Positions 1-8,204 of a stretch of DNA of 64,000 nt are shown piece after piece. Below the pieces are notes generated by a model. The model was given only the letters and a program-made list of their open reading frames with translations. It was not told where the DNA came from and ran no database searches. Numbering within the stretch: position 1 is the stretch's first letter; each line of letters starts with the position of its first letter. Both the position numbers and the translations under genes were made by a program. Source of the DNA: Amycolatopsis sp. NBRC 101858 (GTDB lineage: Bacteria; Actinomycetota; Actinomycetes; Mycobacteriales; Pseudonocardiaceae); the NCBI RefSeq assembly GCF_030269325.1, contig NZ_BSTD01000002.1, forward strand, positions 2,108,001 through 2,172,000, in the 5' to 3' direction.

Positions 1-290
1 TGACGGGCTTCTGGTACCTGCGGGTCCGGTGGGAGCACGACTTCGCCGACGATCCGGTCGCCATCGTCAGTGAGATCGGTCCGGACGGGTACGAACGCCG
101 CAAGGTGGAGTTCTTCCGCGACGGCCGGCTCGGCTGGGCCGACGAGGAGCACGAGGTGGGCGGCACGGGCCTGGGCCAGGTCGTGGTCCCTCCGCTGGAG
201 GAGATCGACGCGCAGCAGGAATTCGCGGCCTCGCGCGTCGAAGCCACCGAATTCGACCAAGCTTGGGCGCGCGCTACCCGGCGGCTCTAG
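1..290 (+). CDS. DUF6881 domain protein, 5' end at window edge
   Basis: The frame is open from base 3 and reads a complete small-domain pattern: FWYLRVRWEHDF near the start, then SEIGPDGYERRKVEFFRDGRLG, which I recognise as the DUF6881 family of about 90-100 residues. Function of the family is unknown. Bases 1-2 are TG followed by ACG, so an ATG whose A lies just outside the window would give a normal-length protein of about 97 residues; at most a base or two of the gene is missing. The TAG stop shares the palindrome CTAG with the stop of the opposing acetyltransferase gene, so the two genes converge with a 4-base overlap. No membrane segment or signal peptide is visible. I am fairly sure of the family and have no basis for a role. 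Confidence 0.7.
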   Translation, partial: TGFWYLRVRWEHDFADDPVAIVSEIGPDGYERRKVEFFRDGRLGWADEEHEVGGTGLGQVVVPPLEEIDAQQEFAASRVEATEFDQAWARATRRL

Positions 291-772
291 CGCAAGTCCA
301 GCCACAGGATGCGGAGCCCGACGTCGCCGTGATCAGGATGGCGGAACGCTCCCGGCGCCGTGCCGAGCGTGACGAACCCGAGGCTCTCGTACAACCGGAG
401 CGCCGCCGTGTTCACCTCGACGACCGCGTTGAACTGGATGGCCGCGAACCCGCTGTCCCGGGCCCAGGCGACCAGATCCGTCGCGAGGGCGCGGCCGACC
501 CCCGTGCCACGCGCCTCCTTCGCGACCATCAGGCTGCCGGAGGCGACGTGGCTGCCGGGGCCGGGCCGGTTGGCGTACATGTTCGCGGTCCCGGTCACCC
601 GCTCCCCGTCCACGGCGACCACCACCCGGGCCGGCGGAGCGAGCAGCCAGCTCCGCCGGGCCTCGGGTTCGGTCATCGCGGGGTCGTAGGGGAACGTCCG
701 CTGCTCGGTGACGACGTCGTGGACGATCGGCCAGATCCGCGGCCAGTCGTCGGCGTGGGCCTCCCGGATCAC
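287..772 (-). CDS. GNAT family N-acetyltransferase
   Basis: A 161-residue protein of usual GNAT length. The acetyl-CoA pyrophosphate loop reads EARGTGVGRAL at about residues 95-105, preceded by the beta-4 strand with ASGSLMV; near the C terminus YESLGFV is the typical beta-6/7 region. The substrate cannot be read from sequence; GNAT enzymes acetylate amines on small molecules, protein N termini or lysines. The GTG start overlaps the TGA of the upstream Sir2 deacetylase gene (GTGA), so the two are translationally coupled. An acetyltransferase coupled to an NAD-dependent deacylase suggests a reversible protein-acetylation pair, as known for Pat/CobB-type systems; this functional link is inference. 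The 3' end overlaps the preceding DUF6881 gene by 4 bases in convergent orientation. Confidence 0.85.
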   Translation of the reverse strand: MIREAHADDWPRIWPIVHDVVTEQRTFPYDPAMTEPEARRSWLLAPPARVVVAVDGERVTGTANMYANRPGPGSHVASGSLMVAKEARGTGVGRALATDLVAWARDSGFAAIQFNAVVEVNTAALRLYESLGFVTLGTAPGAFRHPDHGDVGLRILWLDLR

Positions 773-1506
773 GCGCGCACCGCCGCGCAGAGTTCCGGGA
801 CCACCGTCTCGATGTCCTCGCGCAGCACGAAATCGGCTTCCTCGTCGTACGGCGTGGGCTGGCGGTTGACGATCACCAGCGTCGCCCCCGCCTGCGCCGC
901 GATGGTGCACAGCGACGCGGCCGGCTCCACCTGCAGCGAGCTGCCGACGGCCAGGAAGACCTCGCTCGCCGCGGCGACACTGCGTGCGCGTCCCAGGAGG
1001 TCGCCGTCCAGCGTCTGTCCGAAAAGGACGACGTCGAGCTTCAGGATCCCGCCGCACTCCGGGCACCGCGGGTCGTCCTCGCCGCGCTCCAGCACTTCGG
1101 TGGTCGGGAACCGCGCCGCGCAGCCGGTGCACGCGGTGGTGTGCATGGAGCCGTGCAGTTCGAGGACCTTCCGCGCGACGAGGCCGGCTTTCTGGTGCAG
1201 GCCATCGACGTTCTGGGTGAGCACGCGCACGGCGACGCCGTCACCATCGAGGTCGGCGAGGGCGCGATGGGCGGCGTTCGGTTCGGCGCGCCAGGCGGCG
1301 TGGCCGGTGTAGCTGCGCCAGAACTCGCGGCGCACATCGGCGTCGGCGAGGAAGTTCTTCAGTGTGAAGGCGTTCACGGCGCTCGGCGAGCGCGTCCAGA
1401 CGCCGTCGGGCCCGCGGTAGTCGGGGATGCCGGAAGCGGTGGAGATCCCCGCACCGCTCAGCACACCGACCAGCCGGGCGCCGCGAATCCGGTCGATCAG
1501 GTCCAT
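769..1506 (-). CDS. Sir2 family NAD-dependent protein deacylase
   Basis: A 245-residue sirtuin. It carries the NAD-binding motif GAGISTASGIPDYRG at about residues 15-30, the TQNVDGLHQKAG motif, the catalytic histidine in ELHGS, and a structural zinc site made of two CxxC pairs (CTGC and CPEC). It lacks N- or C-terminal extensions, as expected of a bacterial CobB-type cytoplasmic enzyme that removes acyl groups from lysines using NAD. The ATG at 1504-1506 is chosen because it gives the standard N terminus; no strong Shine-Dalgarno precedes it, so it may be leaderless. The downstream GNAT gene begins within its stop codon. Position class is certain; whether it deacetylates, desuccinylates or ADP-ribosylates cannot be decided here. 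Confidence 0.93.
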   Translation of the reverse strand: MDLIDRIRGARLVGVLSGAGISTASGIPDYRGPDGVWTRSPSAVNAFTLKNFLADADVRREFWRSYTGHAAWRAEPNAAHRALADLDGDGVAVRVLTQNVDGLHQKAGLVARKVLELHGSMHTTACTGCAARFPTTEVLERGEDDPRCPECGGILKLDVVLFGQTLDGDLLGRARSVAAASEVFLAVGSSLQVEPAASLCTIAAQAGATLVIVNRQPTPYDEEADFVLREDIETVVPELCAAVRA

Positions 1507-1547
1507 GGTCCGGAGGTTAACGACCCGCCGCCGCCGCGACGACCGGA

Positions 1548-1742
1548 TTACCGCGCTCGCAGCCGCAACGCCAAAGCCGGGCACGCGGCCGCCGCTCGCC
1601 GAGCCTCGGCCACCAGCTCCGGCGGCACCGGGCCCGGCTTCACGATCGGATAACCCCACTCGTCCAGCCGCACCGCCTCGGGCAGCAGGTCCGCGCACAG
1701 GCCGTGCGCCCGGCACCCGATCGGGTCCACCGTCACCTTCAC
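1548..1742 (-). CDS. Single-cluster ferredoxin, probably [3Fe-4S]
   Basis: A 64-residue ferredoxin of the small actinobacterial type. The cluster ligands are seen in CRAHGLC (Cys-x5-Cys) followed far downstream by CPALAL, so there are three cysteines where [4Fe-4S] proteins have four (a His/Ala occupies the middle position); this is the usual [3Fe-4S] pattern of P450-partner ferredoxins. No P450 is adjacent. The GTG at 1740-1742 is chosen because it overlaps the TGA of the upstream NuoF-like gene (GTGA), making this the last cistron of a five-gene leftward operon. A longer reading to 1766 exists but would intrude further into that gene. In context it is probably the soluble electron acceptor or donor for the NuoF-like flavoprotein; that is inference. 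Confidence 0.85.
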   Translation of the reverse strand: MKVTVDPIGCRAHGLCADLLPEAVRLDEWGYPIVKPGPVPPELVAEARRAAAACPALALRLRAR

Positions 1743-2869
1743 GCCACACTCTCCAGAACCCGGCACCGGCCACCGGCCGCGTGCGCCGCCACGTCATGAC
1801 CGAACACCCGCAACGCGCTCGTCGCGAGCCGCGCCGCGCCGTCCGGGTGCGCGCACGCCCCGCGGCCGGTGAGCAGCGGCAGCCGGCGGGCCAGCCGGGC
1901 CGTCGAAGGACCACCGCGGAGCAGCTCCGCGAAGTCCGCCGCGATCGCCGGGAGGCCGAACATGCACGGCCCGCACTGCCGGGCCGACTCGGCCGCCAGG
2001 AACGCCAGCACCTTCGCCGTGTACTCGAGCCCGCACGCCCGGGCCGGCAGCGCGTACACCGCCGGGATCCCCGACACGCCGACCGCGAAATCCGACGTCC
2101 AGGTCCCGCCGTAGCCGCCGGTCAGCACCGCCTGGACCGGCTCGGCCTCGCCGCCCGCCGCCGCCAGCACCGCGGCCACGGACGCTCCCGGAGCTACCTC
2201 CACGACCCCGGGCCGCCGGACCGCACCGGTGACCGTGACCAGGTCCCGGCGGGCGGAAAGGTAGTGCTGCGGGCCGAGCAGGATCGCCAAGGCCAGCTGC
2301 GCCAGCGTTTCGACGTTGTCCACGAGCGTCGGCCGGCCGCGCACCCCGCGTTCGTCGGGCCGCGGCGACTTGCCGAGCGGCCGCGCGTCGCCGGACGTCA
2401 GGTGGTGGACGAGCGCGGTCTCCTCGCTGGCGACGTACCGCCGCGGGATTTCCTCGACGCGCACCGGCACGCCGTCGTCGCGTTCGGCGAGCGCCGCGAA
2501 GACGCTCGGCAGCGCCGGGCTGCCCGCGTGGACGCACAGAATCGCTTCCCCGGCGCCGATGGCGTGCGCGGCCAACTGGAGGCCGTCGAGCACCAGGTGC
2601 GGGGACAGCGTCAGCAGCGCGGCGTCCTTGTGGCTGAGCGGGTCGCCTTCGCATCCGTTCGCGACGACGATCGAGCGTGGCGCGCGGGCCGAGCGCAGCT
2701 TGACCGCGGTCGGGAAGCCCGCGCCGCCGCGGCCGCGCAGGTCCGCCGCGGCGACGGCGGCGATCAGCCGGTCGCGGCCGTCGTCACCGTGGTAGGCGAC
2801 CCAGGGCACGACGCCGTTGCGACGCCGGTGGCCGGCCAGGTCGAGGCGGTGGGGCGGCAGGATGGTCAT
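1739..2869 (-). CDS. NuoF-like NADH/flavin/iron-sulfur oxidoreductase subunit
   Basis: A 376-residue stand-alone relative of complex I subunit NuoF. Visible elements in order: the NADH/FMN loop RGRGGAGFP at about residues 45-53, the EETAL motif, the PTLVDNVETLAQ motif, an SLBB-like segment (VTGAVRRPGVVEV), and the C-terminal iron-sulfur region QCGPCMFG followed by GACAHPDG. In NuoF the N3 cluster has four cysteines (CxxCxxC plus one about 40 residues on); here the first is replaced by alanine, leaving three. No NuoE or NuoG gene is present. It overlaps its neighbours by ATGA and GTGA junctions, between the ferric-reductase-like membrane protein and the ferredoxin. The likely job is passing electrons between NADH, a ferredoxin and the membrane partner; direction is not determinable. 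Confidence 0.82.
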   Translation of the reverse strand: MTILPPHRLDLAGHRRRNGVVPWVAYHGDDGRDRLIAAVAAADLRGRGGAGFPTAVKLRSARAPRSIVVANGCEGDPLSHKDAALLTLSPHLVLDGLQLAAHAIGAGEAILCVHAGSPALPSVFAALAERDDGVPVRVEEIPRRYVASEETALVHHLTSGDARPLGKSPRPDERGVRGRPTLVDNVETLAQLALAILLGPQHYLSARRDLVTVTGAVRRPGVVEVAPGASVAAVLAAAGGEAEPVQAVLTGGYGGTWTSDFAVGVSGIPAVYALPARACGLEYTAKVLAFLAAESARQCGPCMFGLPAIAADFAELLRGGPSTARLARRLPLLTGRGACAHPDGAARLATSALRVFGHDVAAHAAGGRCRVLESVA

Positions 2870-3435
2870 CGAGTGCCTCCGAGCGGCGAGAGCTTGCGGG
2901 TCGCGGTGTCGGCGTCCTGACGGGTGGCCCGGAAGGCGACGCCGCCGAGGACGGCCAGCACGCACAGCACGTCGAGGGCGACGATCCAGCCGTACGCGGC
3001 GTCGTCTTCGGCCATGCCGAAGCCGTGCACCAGCGCGACCGGCCAGCAGAGGTAGGCCAGCCAGTGGACGGCGCGCCAGGCCCGCGGCGGGATGCGCGTG
3101 CGGAGCAGGCTGGTGACGACGATCGCGAGCAGCAGATCGATCGCGACGGCGCCGAAGCCGACCCAGAGCGGCTGGTAGGCCGAGCCGAACGGGACGACGA
3201 CGTCGAGCCAGCTCAGCGAGACGTAGCCGTCGAGGATCGCCGACGCGATGTGCGCGCCGAGGAACGCGAGGCTGGTCAGCGCGAGGTTCCGGTGCAGCGC
3301 GGCGACGGTGAACCGCGGCCACGCCCGCGTCGCGAACCGGCCGGCGCCGAGCGCGCCGAGGACGACGACGCCGGTGAAGAGCACGAGCGAGACGAGGCCG
3401 GTCGCGCGGCTGAAGTACCAGACGGCGGAGCTCAT
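2866..3435 (-). CDS. Ferric reductase-like transmembrane protein
   Basis: A 189-residue integral membrane protein with about five hydrophobic segments. It fits the ferric reductase-like transmembrane family: histidines that could ligate haem appear in helices (ALHRNLAL, LGAHIAS, VHWLAYL, ALVHGFG), spaced as in the FRD/MsrQ superfamily. It has no FAD/NADPH reductase domain, so it depends on partner proteins for electrons. A strong Shine-Dalgarno (AAAGGAGAG) precedes the ATG, and the start overlaps the TGA of the ApbE gene. With ApbE, the NuoF-like protein and ferredoxin it probably forms a transmembrane electron path from the cytoplasm to the cell exterior. The partner relation is inferred from gene order; the membrane fold and haem histidines are visible. 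Confidence 0.85.
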   Translation of the reverse strand: MSSAVWYFSRATGLVSLVLFTGVVVLGALGAGRFATRAWPRFTVAALHRNLALTSLAFLGAHIASAILDGYVSLSWLDVVVPFGSAYQPLWVGFGAVAIDLLLAIVVTSLLRTRIPPRAWRAVHWLAYLCWPVALVHGFGMAEDDAAYGWIVALDVLCVLAVLGGVAFRATRQDADTATRKLSPLGGTR

Positions 3436-4589
3436 GCGGCTCTCCTTTCGGCGGGCCAGCCCGGCGTCGTGACGACGTCGCCGGCGTCGGAGGTGAGCCG
3501 CGCGGGCAGGCGTCGCGCTGCCAGCCAGCCCGGCGCATCCGCCCCGAGGACGACGGCGGCGGTGCTCGCGGTATTGGCGTCCACAGTGGACTTCGCGGCG
3601 ACGGAGACGGTGCGCCACAGCGGTTCGGCGACATCGCCGGTGCGCGGGTCGACGATGTGGTGCACGGTGCGCCCGGCGTGGCGCCAGCGCCTTCTGGCGG
3701 TACCGGAAGTGGCGAGGCCACCGGCGGTGAGGGCGACTTGCCCATCCGGCCGGGCGACGGCGTCGGCATGGTCATCGCCGAGTGCGACCTGCCAGCCGCC
3801 GGTAGGTTCCGGCCCGGCGACGCGCAGGTCACCCCCGAGGTTGACGAGGACACCGCACCCGAGGGCAGCATGGATCCGGCCCGCGGCGCGGTCTGCGGCG
3901 AGGGCTTTGGCGGTGGCGCCGAGGTCGAGCTGGACGCCACGCGGGAGGACGACCAGGCGGAGGGCGGGGTCGAAGAGGACCCGGTGCCAGCCGGGCGCGG
4001 GGGTGGCGTGGACCGGCCGGACTGCACCGCGCACGCCGCCGGCCGGGTCCGCCATCCCGCCACCCGGCCAACCCGAACCGGGCCGATCACCGCCGAGCGC
4101 GGCTGTCCCGGCCGCGCCAGGCGAGGCGGCAGCAGCCGAGGCGGCCGGCCCACCCGCACCGCGCACCCCGCCGGCCGGGTCCGGCATCCCGCCACCCGGC
4201 CAAACCGAACCAGGCCGATCACCGCCGAGCGCGGCCGTCGGCCGAGCCGGGTCGGCCGCGCCACCGCTGATCAACGCGAAGTCCCGGTCGTACCCCAACG
4301 CCCGGACCGCGGCCCCGACCGTCGGATCCACCAGACCCCCGGTCAGCCGGGCCGCGCGCAATGCCGCTCCCAATGCCTCCGCCAGCAGCTCCCCCACCCG
4401 GACCTGGCGCCCGGCCTGCTCGTGCAACCGGGAGATCTCCGAGTCCGCCCGGAACCGGCTGCACGCCAGGTCGATCGCGTCAAGCTCCTCGCTCAACAAC
4501 GCAGCCGCCTCCGAGAGACGGCCGGGGTCGGTGACCACCACCGATGCCGTCGTGCCCAGGGCCGGGAATGCCCTCGCCGCCGTGGTCAC
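3432..4589 (-). CDS. ApbE-family FAD:protein FMN transferase with internal repeat
   Basis: A 385-residue protein. The N-terminal ApbE motif region reads ACSRFRADSEISRL, the core LDLGATAKALAADRA holds the family's substrate/metal-site helix, and the C-terminal DANTASTAA matches the metal-binding D/T segment. ApbE enzymes covalently attach FMN from FAD to Thr/Ser of extracytoplasmic proteins. No clear signal peptide is present, so location is uncertain. Between the N-terminal half and the LDLG core, about residues 117-188 form a Gly/Pro-rich insert built from two nearly identical 28-residue repeats (TAALGGDRPGS...GGVRGA) 44 codons apart, not typical of the family. The GTG start at 4589 overlaps the TGA of the small membrane protein gene; much longer readings upstream are out of register with that gene and were rejected. 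Confidence 0.85.
   Translation of the reverse strand: MTTAARAFPALGTTASVVVTDPGRLSEAAALLSEELDAIDLACSRFRADSEISRLHEQAGRQVRVGELLAEALGAALRAARLTGGLVDPTVGAAVRALGYDRDFALISGGAADPARPTAALGGDRPGSVWPGGGMPDPAGGVRGAGGPAASAAAASPGAAGTAALGGDRPGSGWPGGGMADPAGGVRGAVRPVHATPAPGWHRVLFDPALRLVVLPRGVQLDLGATAKALAADRAAGRIHAALGCGVLVNLGGDLRVAGPEPTGGWQVALGDDHADAVARPDGQVALTAGGLATSGTARRRWRHAGRTVHHIVDPRTGDVAEPLWRTVSVAAKSTVDANTASTAAVVLGADAPGWLAARRLPARLTSDAGDVVTTPGWPAERRAA
4024..4239. repeat. In-frame direct repeat inside the apbE-like gene
   Basis: Two 84-base copies, 4024-4107 and 4156-4239, differ at about five positions and are offset by 132 bases, which is exactly 44 codons, so the reading frame is kept. Between them lies 48 bases of alanine/proline-rich coding sequence. 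The near identity at the DNA level, including silent positions, argues for a recent duplication rather than protein-level selection alone. Confidence 0.85.
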
Positions 4590-4843
4590 GATGCGCCCGA
4601 GCCCGTGTGCGCGCTGCCCGAACCAGAACTCACGCCGCTGTCCGACGACTGGAGCTGGTCCTGGGAGCCGACCGTACTGCCCGAGTCCGAAGTCGAAGTC
4701 GACGTGGCCGAAGCCGTCGAAAGGCCGAAGCCGATCGCGCCGGCCGTGGCCGCGCCCAGCACCGCCACCGTCGCGGTGACCAGGGCGGCCTTGCGCCTGC
4801 CGTGCTCGCGGCGAGCCGCCGCGCCTGTCGTGTCGGGTTCCAT
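4586..4843 (-). CDS. Small single-pass membrane protein with Ser/Thr-rich tail
   Basis: An 85-residue protein: a basic N terminus (residues 1-20, RREHGRRK), one hydrophobic segment at about 21-42 (ALVTATVAVLGAATAGAIGF), then an extracytoplasmic tail of about 40 residues that is almost entirely Ser, Thr, Gly, Asp and Gln and ends TGSGAS. No domain is recognised. It is the first gene of the redox operon, coupled to the ApbE gene by GTGA. In related loci of other actinobacteria this position is often held by an FMN-binding protein that ApbE flavinylates; this protein lacks a recognisable FMN-binding domain, but its Ser/Thr-rich tail could be an acceptor. That idea is speculative. No good Shine-Dalgarno is seen before the ATG. 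Confidence 0.65.
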   Translation of the reverse strand: MEPDTTGAAARREHGRRKAALVTATVAVLGAATAGAIGFGLSTASATSTSTSDSGSTVGSQDQLQSSDSGVSSGSGSAHTGSGAS

Positions 4844-5087
4844 GGGACCGAGTCTCGGCGCCGTTCCTTTGAACGACCTGGGAGCGACCTGTCAACTCCC
4901 TGGCCGTCCACAGTGGACACGGTGGGCACCTACCTTAGGAGGTTGACACCGGAAAGCCATTAACCCACTCTTTCCGTTGTCCGCCGGAGGTTCCCTGGTG
5001 TTCACGAACCGGACCACGACAAGCCGCGTCCCGGCTCCGTGGCGTGGGCATCATGAGGCGCCCTCACCCGCCACCGTTGGAGGACCC

Positions 5088-5963
5088 ATGATCCGCAAGC
5101 GGATCTTCGCCGCGTTCGCCGCCGCCACCTTGGTCACAGCCGGTGTCGTCACGGCGGTCGTCGTCACCGGAACGGACGAGCCGACCGCGGTGCAGCCGAC
5201 CGCGTCGACCGTCCCGGCGTTCGACCACATCGTCCTCGTGATGTTCGAGAACAAGAAGTACTCCTCGATCAACGGCAGCTCCAGCGCCCCCTACTTCAAC
5301 ACCCTCGCCTCGCAGAGCGCGAAGTTCACCAACTCCTTCGCCATCACCCACCCGAGCCAGCCCAACTACGTCGCCCTCTTCTCCGGCGCGACGCAGGGCG
5401 TGACCAGCGACAGCTGCCCGGCCAACCTCGGCGCCAAGGACAACCTGGGCCAGCAGCTGATCGGCGCGGGCAAGACCTTCAAGGGCTACTCCGAGTCGAT
5501 GCCCTCGGACGGCTACACCGGCTGCTCCAGCGGCACCTACATGCGCAAGCACAACAGCTGGGTCGACTTCTCCAACGTCCCGGCCGCGAGCAACCTCCGC
5601 TACACGAACTTCCCCACCGACTTCACCCAGCTGCCGACGGTCGCCTTCGTCACGCCGAACATGTGCTCCGACATGCACGACTGCTCGGTCGGCACCGGCG
5701 ACACCTGGCTCAAGAACCACCTCGACGCCTACGCCCAGTGGGCCAAGACGCACAACAGCCTGCTCATCACCACCTTCGACGAGGACAGCGGCACGTCGGT
5801 GAACCAGATCTTCACCAGTTTCACCGGCGCGCACGTCCAGGTCGGCAGCTACAGCGAGTCGATCAACCACTACACCGTGCTGCGCACGATCGAGGCGTCC
5901 TACGGCCTGCCGGGCATCGGCGGCGCCGCGAGCAAGTCGCCGATCCTCGACGTCTGGCAGTAA
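5088..5963 (+). CDS. Secreted acid phosphatase / phosphoesterase family protein
   Basis: A 291-residue secreted protein with an N-terminal signal sequence (RKR then a hydrophobic run to about residue 28, possibly a lipid-free Sec signal). The mature part matches the phosphoesterase (PF04185-like, AcpA/phospholipase C superfamily) pattern: HIVLVMFENKKYSSI near residue 47, THPSQPNY, and TTFDEDSG followed by NHYTVLRTIE near the C terminus, which are the metal-binding segments of the alkaline phosphatase fold. It is short for phospholipase C, so acid phosphatase is more likely. ATG at 5088 is preceded by GGAGGA at proper spacing; the frame upstream has no better start. It is followed after 4 bases by an MFS gene, suggesting co-transcription. 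Confidence 0.85.
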   Translation: MIRKRIFAAFAAATLVTAGVVTAVVVTGTDEPTAVQPTASTVPAFDHIVLVMFENKKYSSINGSSSAPYFNTLASQSAKFTNSFAITHPSQPNYVALFSGATQGVTSDSCPANLGAKDNLGQQLIGAGKTFKGYSESMPSDGYTGCSSGTYMRKHNSWVDFSNVPAASNLRYTNFPTDFTQLPTVAFVTPNMCSDMHDCSVGTGDTWLKNHLDAYAQWAKTHNSLLITTFDEDSGTSVNQIFTSFTGAHVQVGSYSESINHYTVLRTIEASYGLPGIGGAASKSPILDVWQ

Positions 5964-5967
5964 CCGC

Positions 5968-7212
5968 GTGTACCTCGCCACCATCGGCCGCCGAGAGCAC
6001 GCCGCGAAAGGCAAGCTCTCGGCGGTCGGCGCGAACGTCTTCGCGCTCGGCGCCGTCAGCCTGGTCACCGACGTCTCTTCGGAGATGGTCACCGCGGTGC
6101 TGCCGGTGTACCTCGTGCTCGGGCTGCACCTGAGTCCCGCCGCGTACGGCCTGGTCGACGGCCTCTACACCGGCGCGACGGCGCTGCTGCGGATCGTCGG
6201 CGGGTACGTCTCGGACCGGATCCGGCGCCGCAAGGTCGTCGCCGGCGCCGGCTACGCGCTGTCCGCGGTGGCGAAGCTCGGCCTGCTCGCCGCCGGGGCG
6301 TCGGCGGCCGCGATCGGCGCCGTGATCACCCTCGACCGCACCGGCAAAGGCCTGCGGACGGCGCCGCGCGACGCGCTGATCACCCTCTCGGCCCCGGAGC
6401 CGCTGCTCGGCCGCGCCTTCGGCGTACACCGGGCGATGGACAGCGTGGGCGCGTTCGCCGGGCCGCTGGTCGCGCTCGCCGTGCTGGCGGCGGTCGGCGC
6501 GACGAATCCCGAGGCGTTCGACGCCGTGTTCGTCGTCAGCTTCTGCGTCGCCGCGATCGGCGTGCTGCTGCTGGTGCTGTTCGTCCGCGACCACCGGACG
6601 CCGAAAGCGGCCGCCACACCGGTCTCGCCGCGCTCAGCAGCCGCCCTGCTGCGCGGCAGCGGCGTGCGGCGCCTGCTCGTGGCGGCGTGCGTGCTCGGGC
6701 TGGCCACGGTCGGCGACGGGTTCGTCTACCTGCTGCTGCAGCACAAGGAGGACATCGCGACCGGCTGGTTCCCACTGCTCGCGGTCGGCACCAACCTCAG
6801 CTACCTGCTGCTGGCCGCGCCGCTGGGCGTGCTGGCCGACCGGGTCGGCAGGCTGCCGGTCGTGCTCGGCGGCTACGGCGCGCTCGCGCTCGTCTACCTG
6901 CTGCTGGCCGGGCCGGTGTCCGGCTGGCCGCTGTTCGTCCTGGCGCTCGCGTTGTACGGCGCGTTCTACGCGGCGACCGACGGCGTCCTGATGGCGCTGG
7001 CCGGTCCGCTGCTGCCGGAATCGTTGCGCACCACGGGGATTTCGCTGGTGCAGACTGCGCAAGCGCTGGCCTACTTCGCCTCGTCCGTCCTTTTCGGACT
7101 GGCTTGGCAGTTCTGGGGTGCCGGGCTCGCGATCGGCGCCGCCGCGGGGGCGGCGGTGATCGCGATCGCCGTGACGTTCGTGGTGCTCTCGCCCCGGAAG
7201 GCGGCCTCGTGA
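5968..7212 (+). CDS. MFS transporter
   Basis: A 414-residue protein with about twelve hydrophobic segments in two halves and the MFS cytoplasmic loop motifs: GGYVSDRIRRRK between helices 2 and 3 and LADRVGRLPVV in the second half. The conserved RTGKGLRTAPRDALI segment after helix 4 is shared with a group of uncharacterised actinobacterial MFS proteins. Substrate is unknown. The start is a GTG four bases after the phosphatase stop; an inner ATG would remove the predicted cytoplasmic N terminus. Its TGA overlaps the GTG of the next gene, so phosphatase, transporter and beta-propeller protein appear to be one operon. A role in exporting or importing a phosphatase product is possible but not shown. 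Confidence 0.85.
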   Translation: MYLATIGRREHAAKGKLSAVGANVFALGAVSLVTDVSSEMVTAVLPVYLVLGLHLSPAAYGLVDGLYTGATALLRIVGGYVSDRIRRRKVVAGAGYALSAVAKLGLLAAGASAAAIGAVITLDRTGKGLRTAPRDALITLSAPEPLLGRAFGVHRAMDSVGAFAGPLVALAVLAAVGATNPEAFDAVFVVSFCVAAIGVLLLVLFVRDHRTPKAAATPVSPRSAAALLRGSGVRRLLVAACVLGLATVGDGFVYLLLQHKEDIATGWFPLLAVGTNLSYLLLAAPLGVLADRVGRLPVVLGGYGALALVYLLLAGPVSGWPLFVLALALYGAFYAATDGVLMALAGPLLPESLRTTGISLVQTAQALAYFASSVLFGLAWQFWGAGLAIGAAAGAAVIAIAVTFVVLSPRKAAS

Positions 7213-8204
7213 AGACGCGGATCCTGATCGCGATCGCCGGCGTGCTGGTGCTGGCCGGGGCGGCGGTCGCGTACGTCGGGTTCGCGAGCGCGCGCGGTCA
7301 CGACGTCGCCGCGACCGGTGTCGTCAGCCTCTCCCCCGGCCCGCGGCTGTTGTTCCGCAGCACCGCCGACGCCGACCGCGGGCACGTCGCCACCGTGTCC
7401 GTCGCCGACCCCGGCGGCGCGCGGACCGTGTCGCCGCTGTCCTGCAGCCGGGTGTACGCCGCCGGCGGCACCGGGCTCTGCCTGCGCCAGGACGGCGACC
7501 TGACCACCTACCAGCTGGCGGTGCTCGACGCGGGCCTCGCGGTGCGCCGGGAGATCCCGCTGGTCGGGCTGCCGAACCGGGCGCGGGTGTCGGCGAGCGG
7601 CCGGATGCTGGCGTGGACGGTGTTCGTCACCGGCGACTCCTACAACGGCGGCATGTTCTCCACCCGCGCCGGCATCCTCGACACCGCGACCGGCGACCTG
7701 GCCGGGACCCTCGAGGACTACGCGGTGACGCTCGACGGGAAGCCCTACCAGGCCGCGGACCTCAACTTCTGGGGCGTCACGTTCACCCGCGACGACCGCC
7801 GGTTCTACGCGACGATGTCGACGGCCGGGCACCGCTACCTCGTCGCGGGCGACTTCGCCGCGCACACGATCCGGACGCTGCGGGAGAATGTCGAATGCCC
7901 GTCCCTTTCCCCGGACGGGACCCGCGTCGCGTTCAAGTCCGCTGTGGACGACGACCCGGCGAAGGGCTGGCGGCTGTCCGTTGTGGACTTGGCGAGCTCG
8001 GCGGTGACGCCGCTGGCCGAGACCCGCAGCGTCGACGACCAGCCGGCGTGGCTCGACGACCGCACGATCGGCTACAGCGTGCCGCGCGGGCCCGGCCACG
8101 CGGACGTCTGGTCGGTCCCGGCCGACGGCTCCGGCACGGCCCGGCTGCTGATCCCGGAGGCGGAGTCCCCGGCGGCACTCACCGACGCTCGTACTGGGCG
8201 ATGA
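7209..8204 (+). CDS. Secreted or anchored WD40/TolB-like beta-propeller protein
   Basis: A 331-residue protein with a basic N terminus and one hydrophobic segment (about residues 5-26), followed by repeats of beta-propeller type: segments such as SLSPDGTRVAFKS, RVSASGRMLAW and FTRDDRRFYA are PD40/TolB-like blades. About six blades can be suspected. No catalytic residues are visible; such proteins are usually binding scaffolds on the outer face of the membrane. The GTG start overlaps the TGA of the MFS gene (GTGA). The 3' end overlaps the opposing DHFR-like gene by 26 bases. The partner and ligand are unknown. Confidence 0.75.
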   Translation: MKTRILIAIAGVLVLAGAAVAYVGFASARGHDVAATGVVSLSPGPRLLFRSTADADRGHVATVSVADPGGARTVSPLSCSRVYAAGGTGLCLRQDGDLTTYQLAVLDAGLAVRREIPLVGLPNRARVSASGRMLAWTVFVTGDSYNGGMFSTRAGILDTATGDLAGTLEDYAVTLDGKPYQAADLNFWGVTFTRDDRRFYATMSTAGHRYLVAGDFAAHTIRTLRENVECPSLSPDGTRVAFKSAVDDDPAKGWRLSVVDLASSAVTPLAETRSVDDQPAWLDDRTIGYSVPRGPGHADVWSVPADGSGTARLLIPEAESPAALTDARTGR

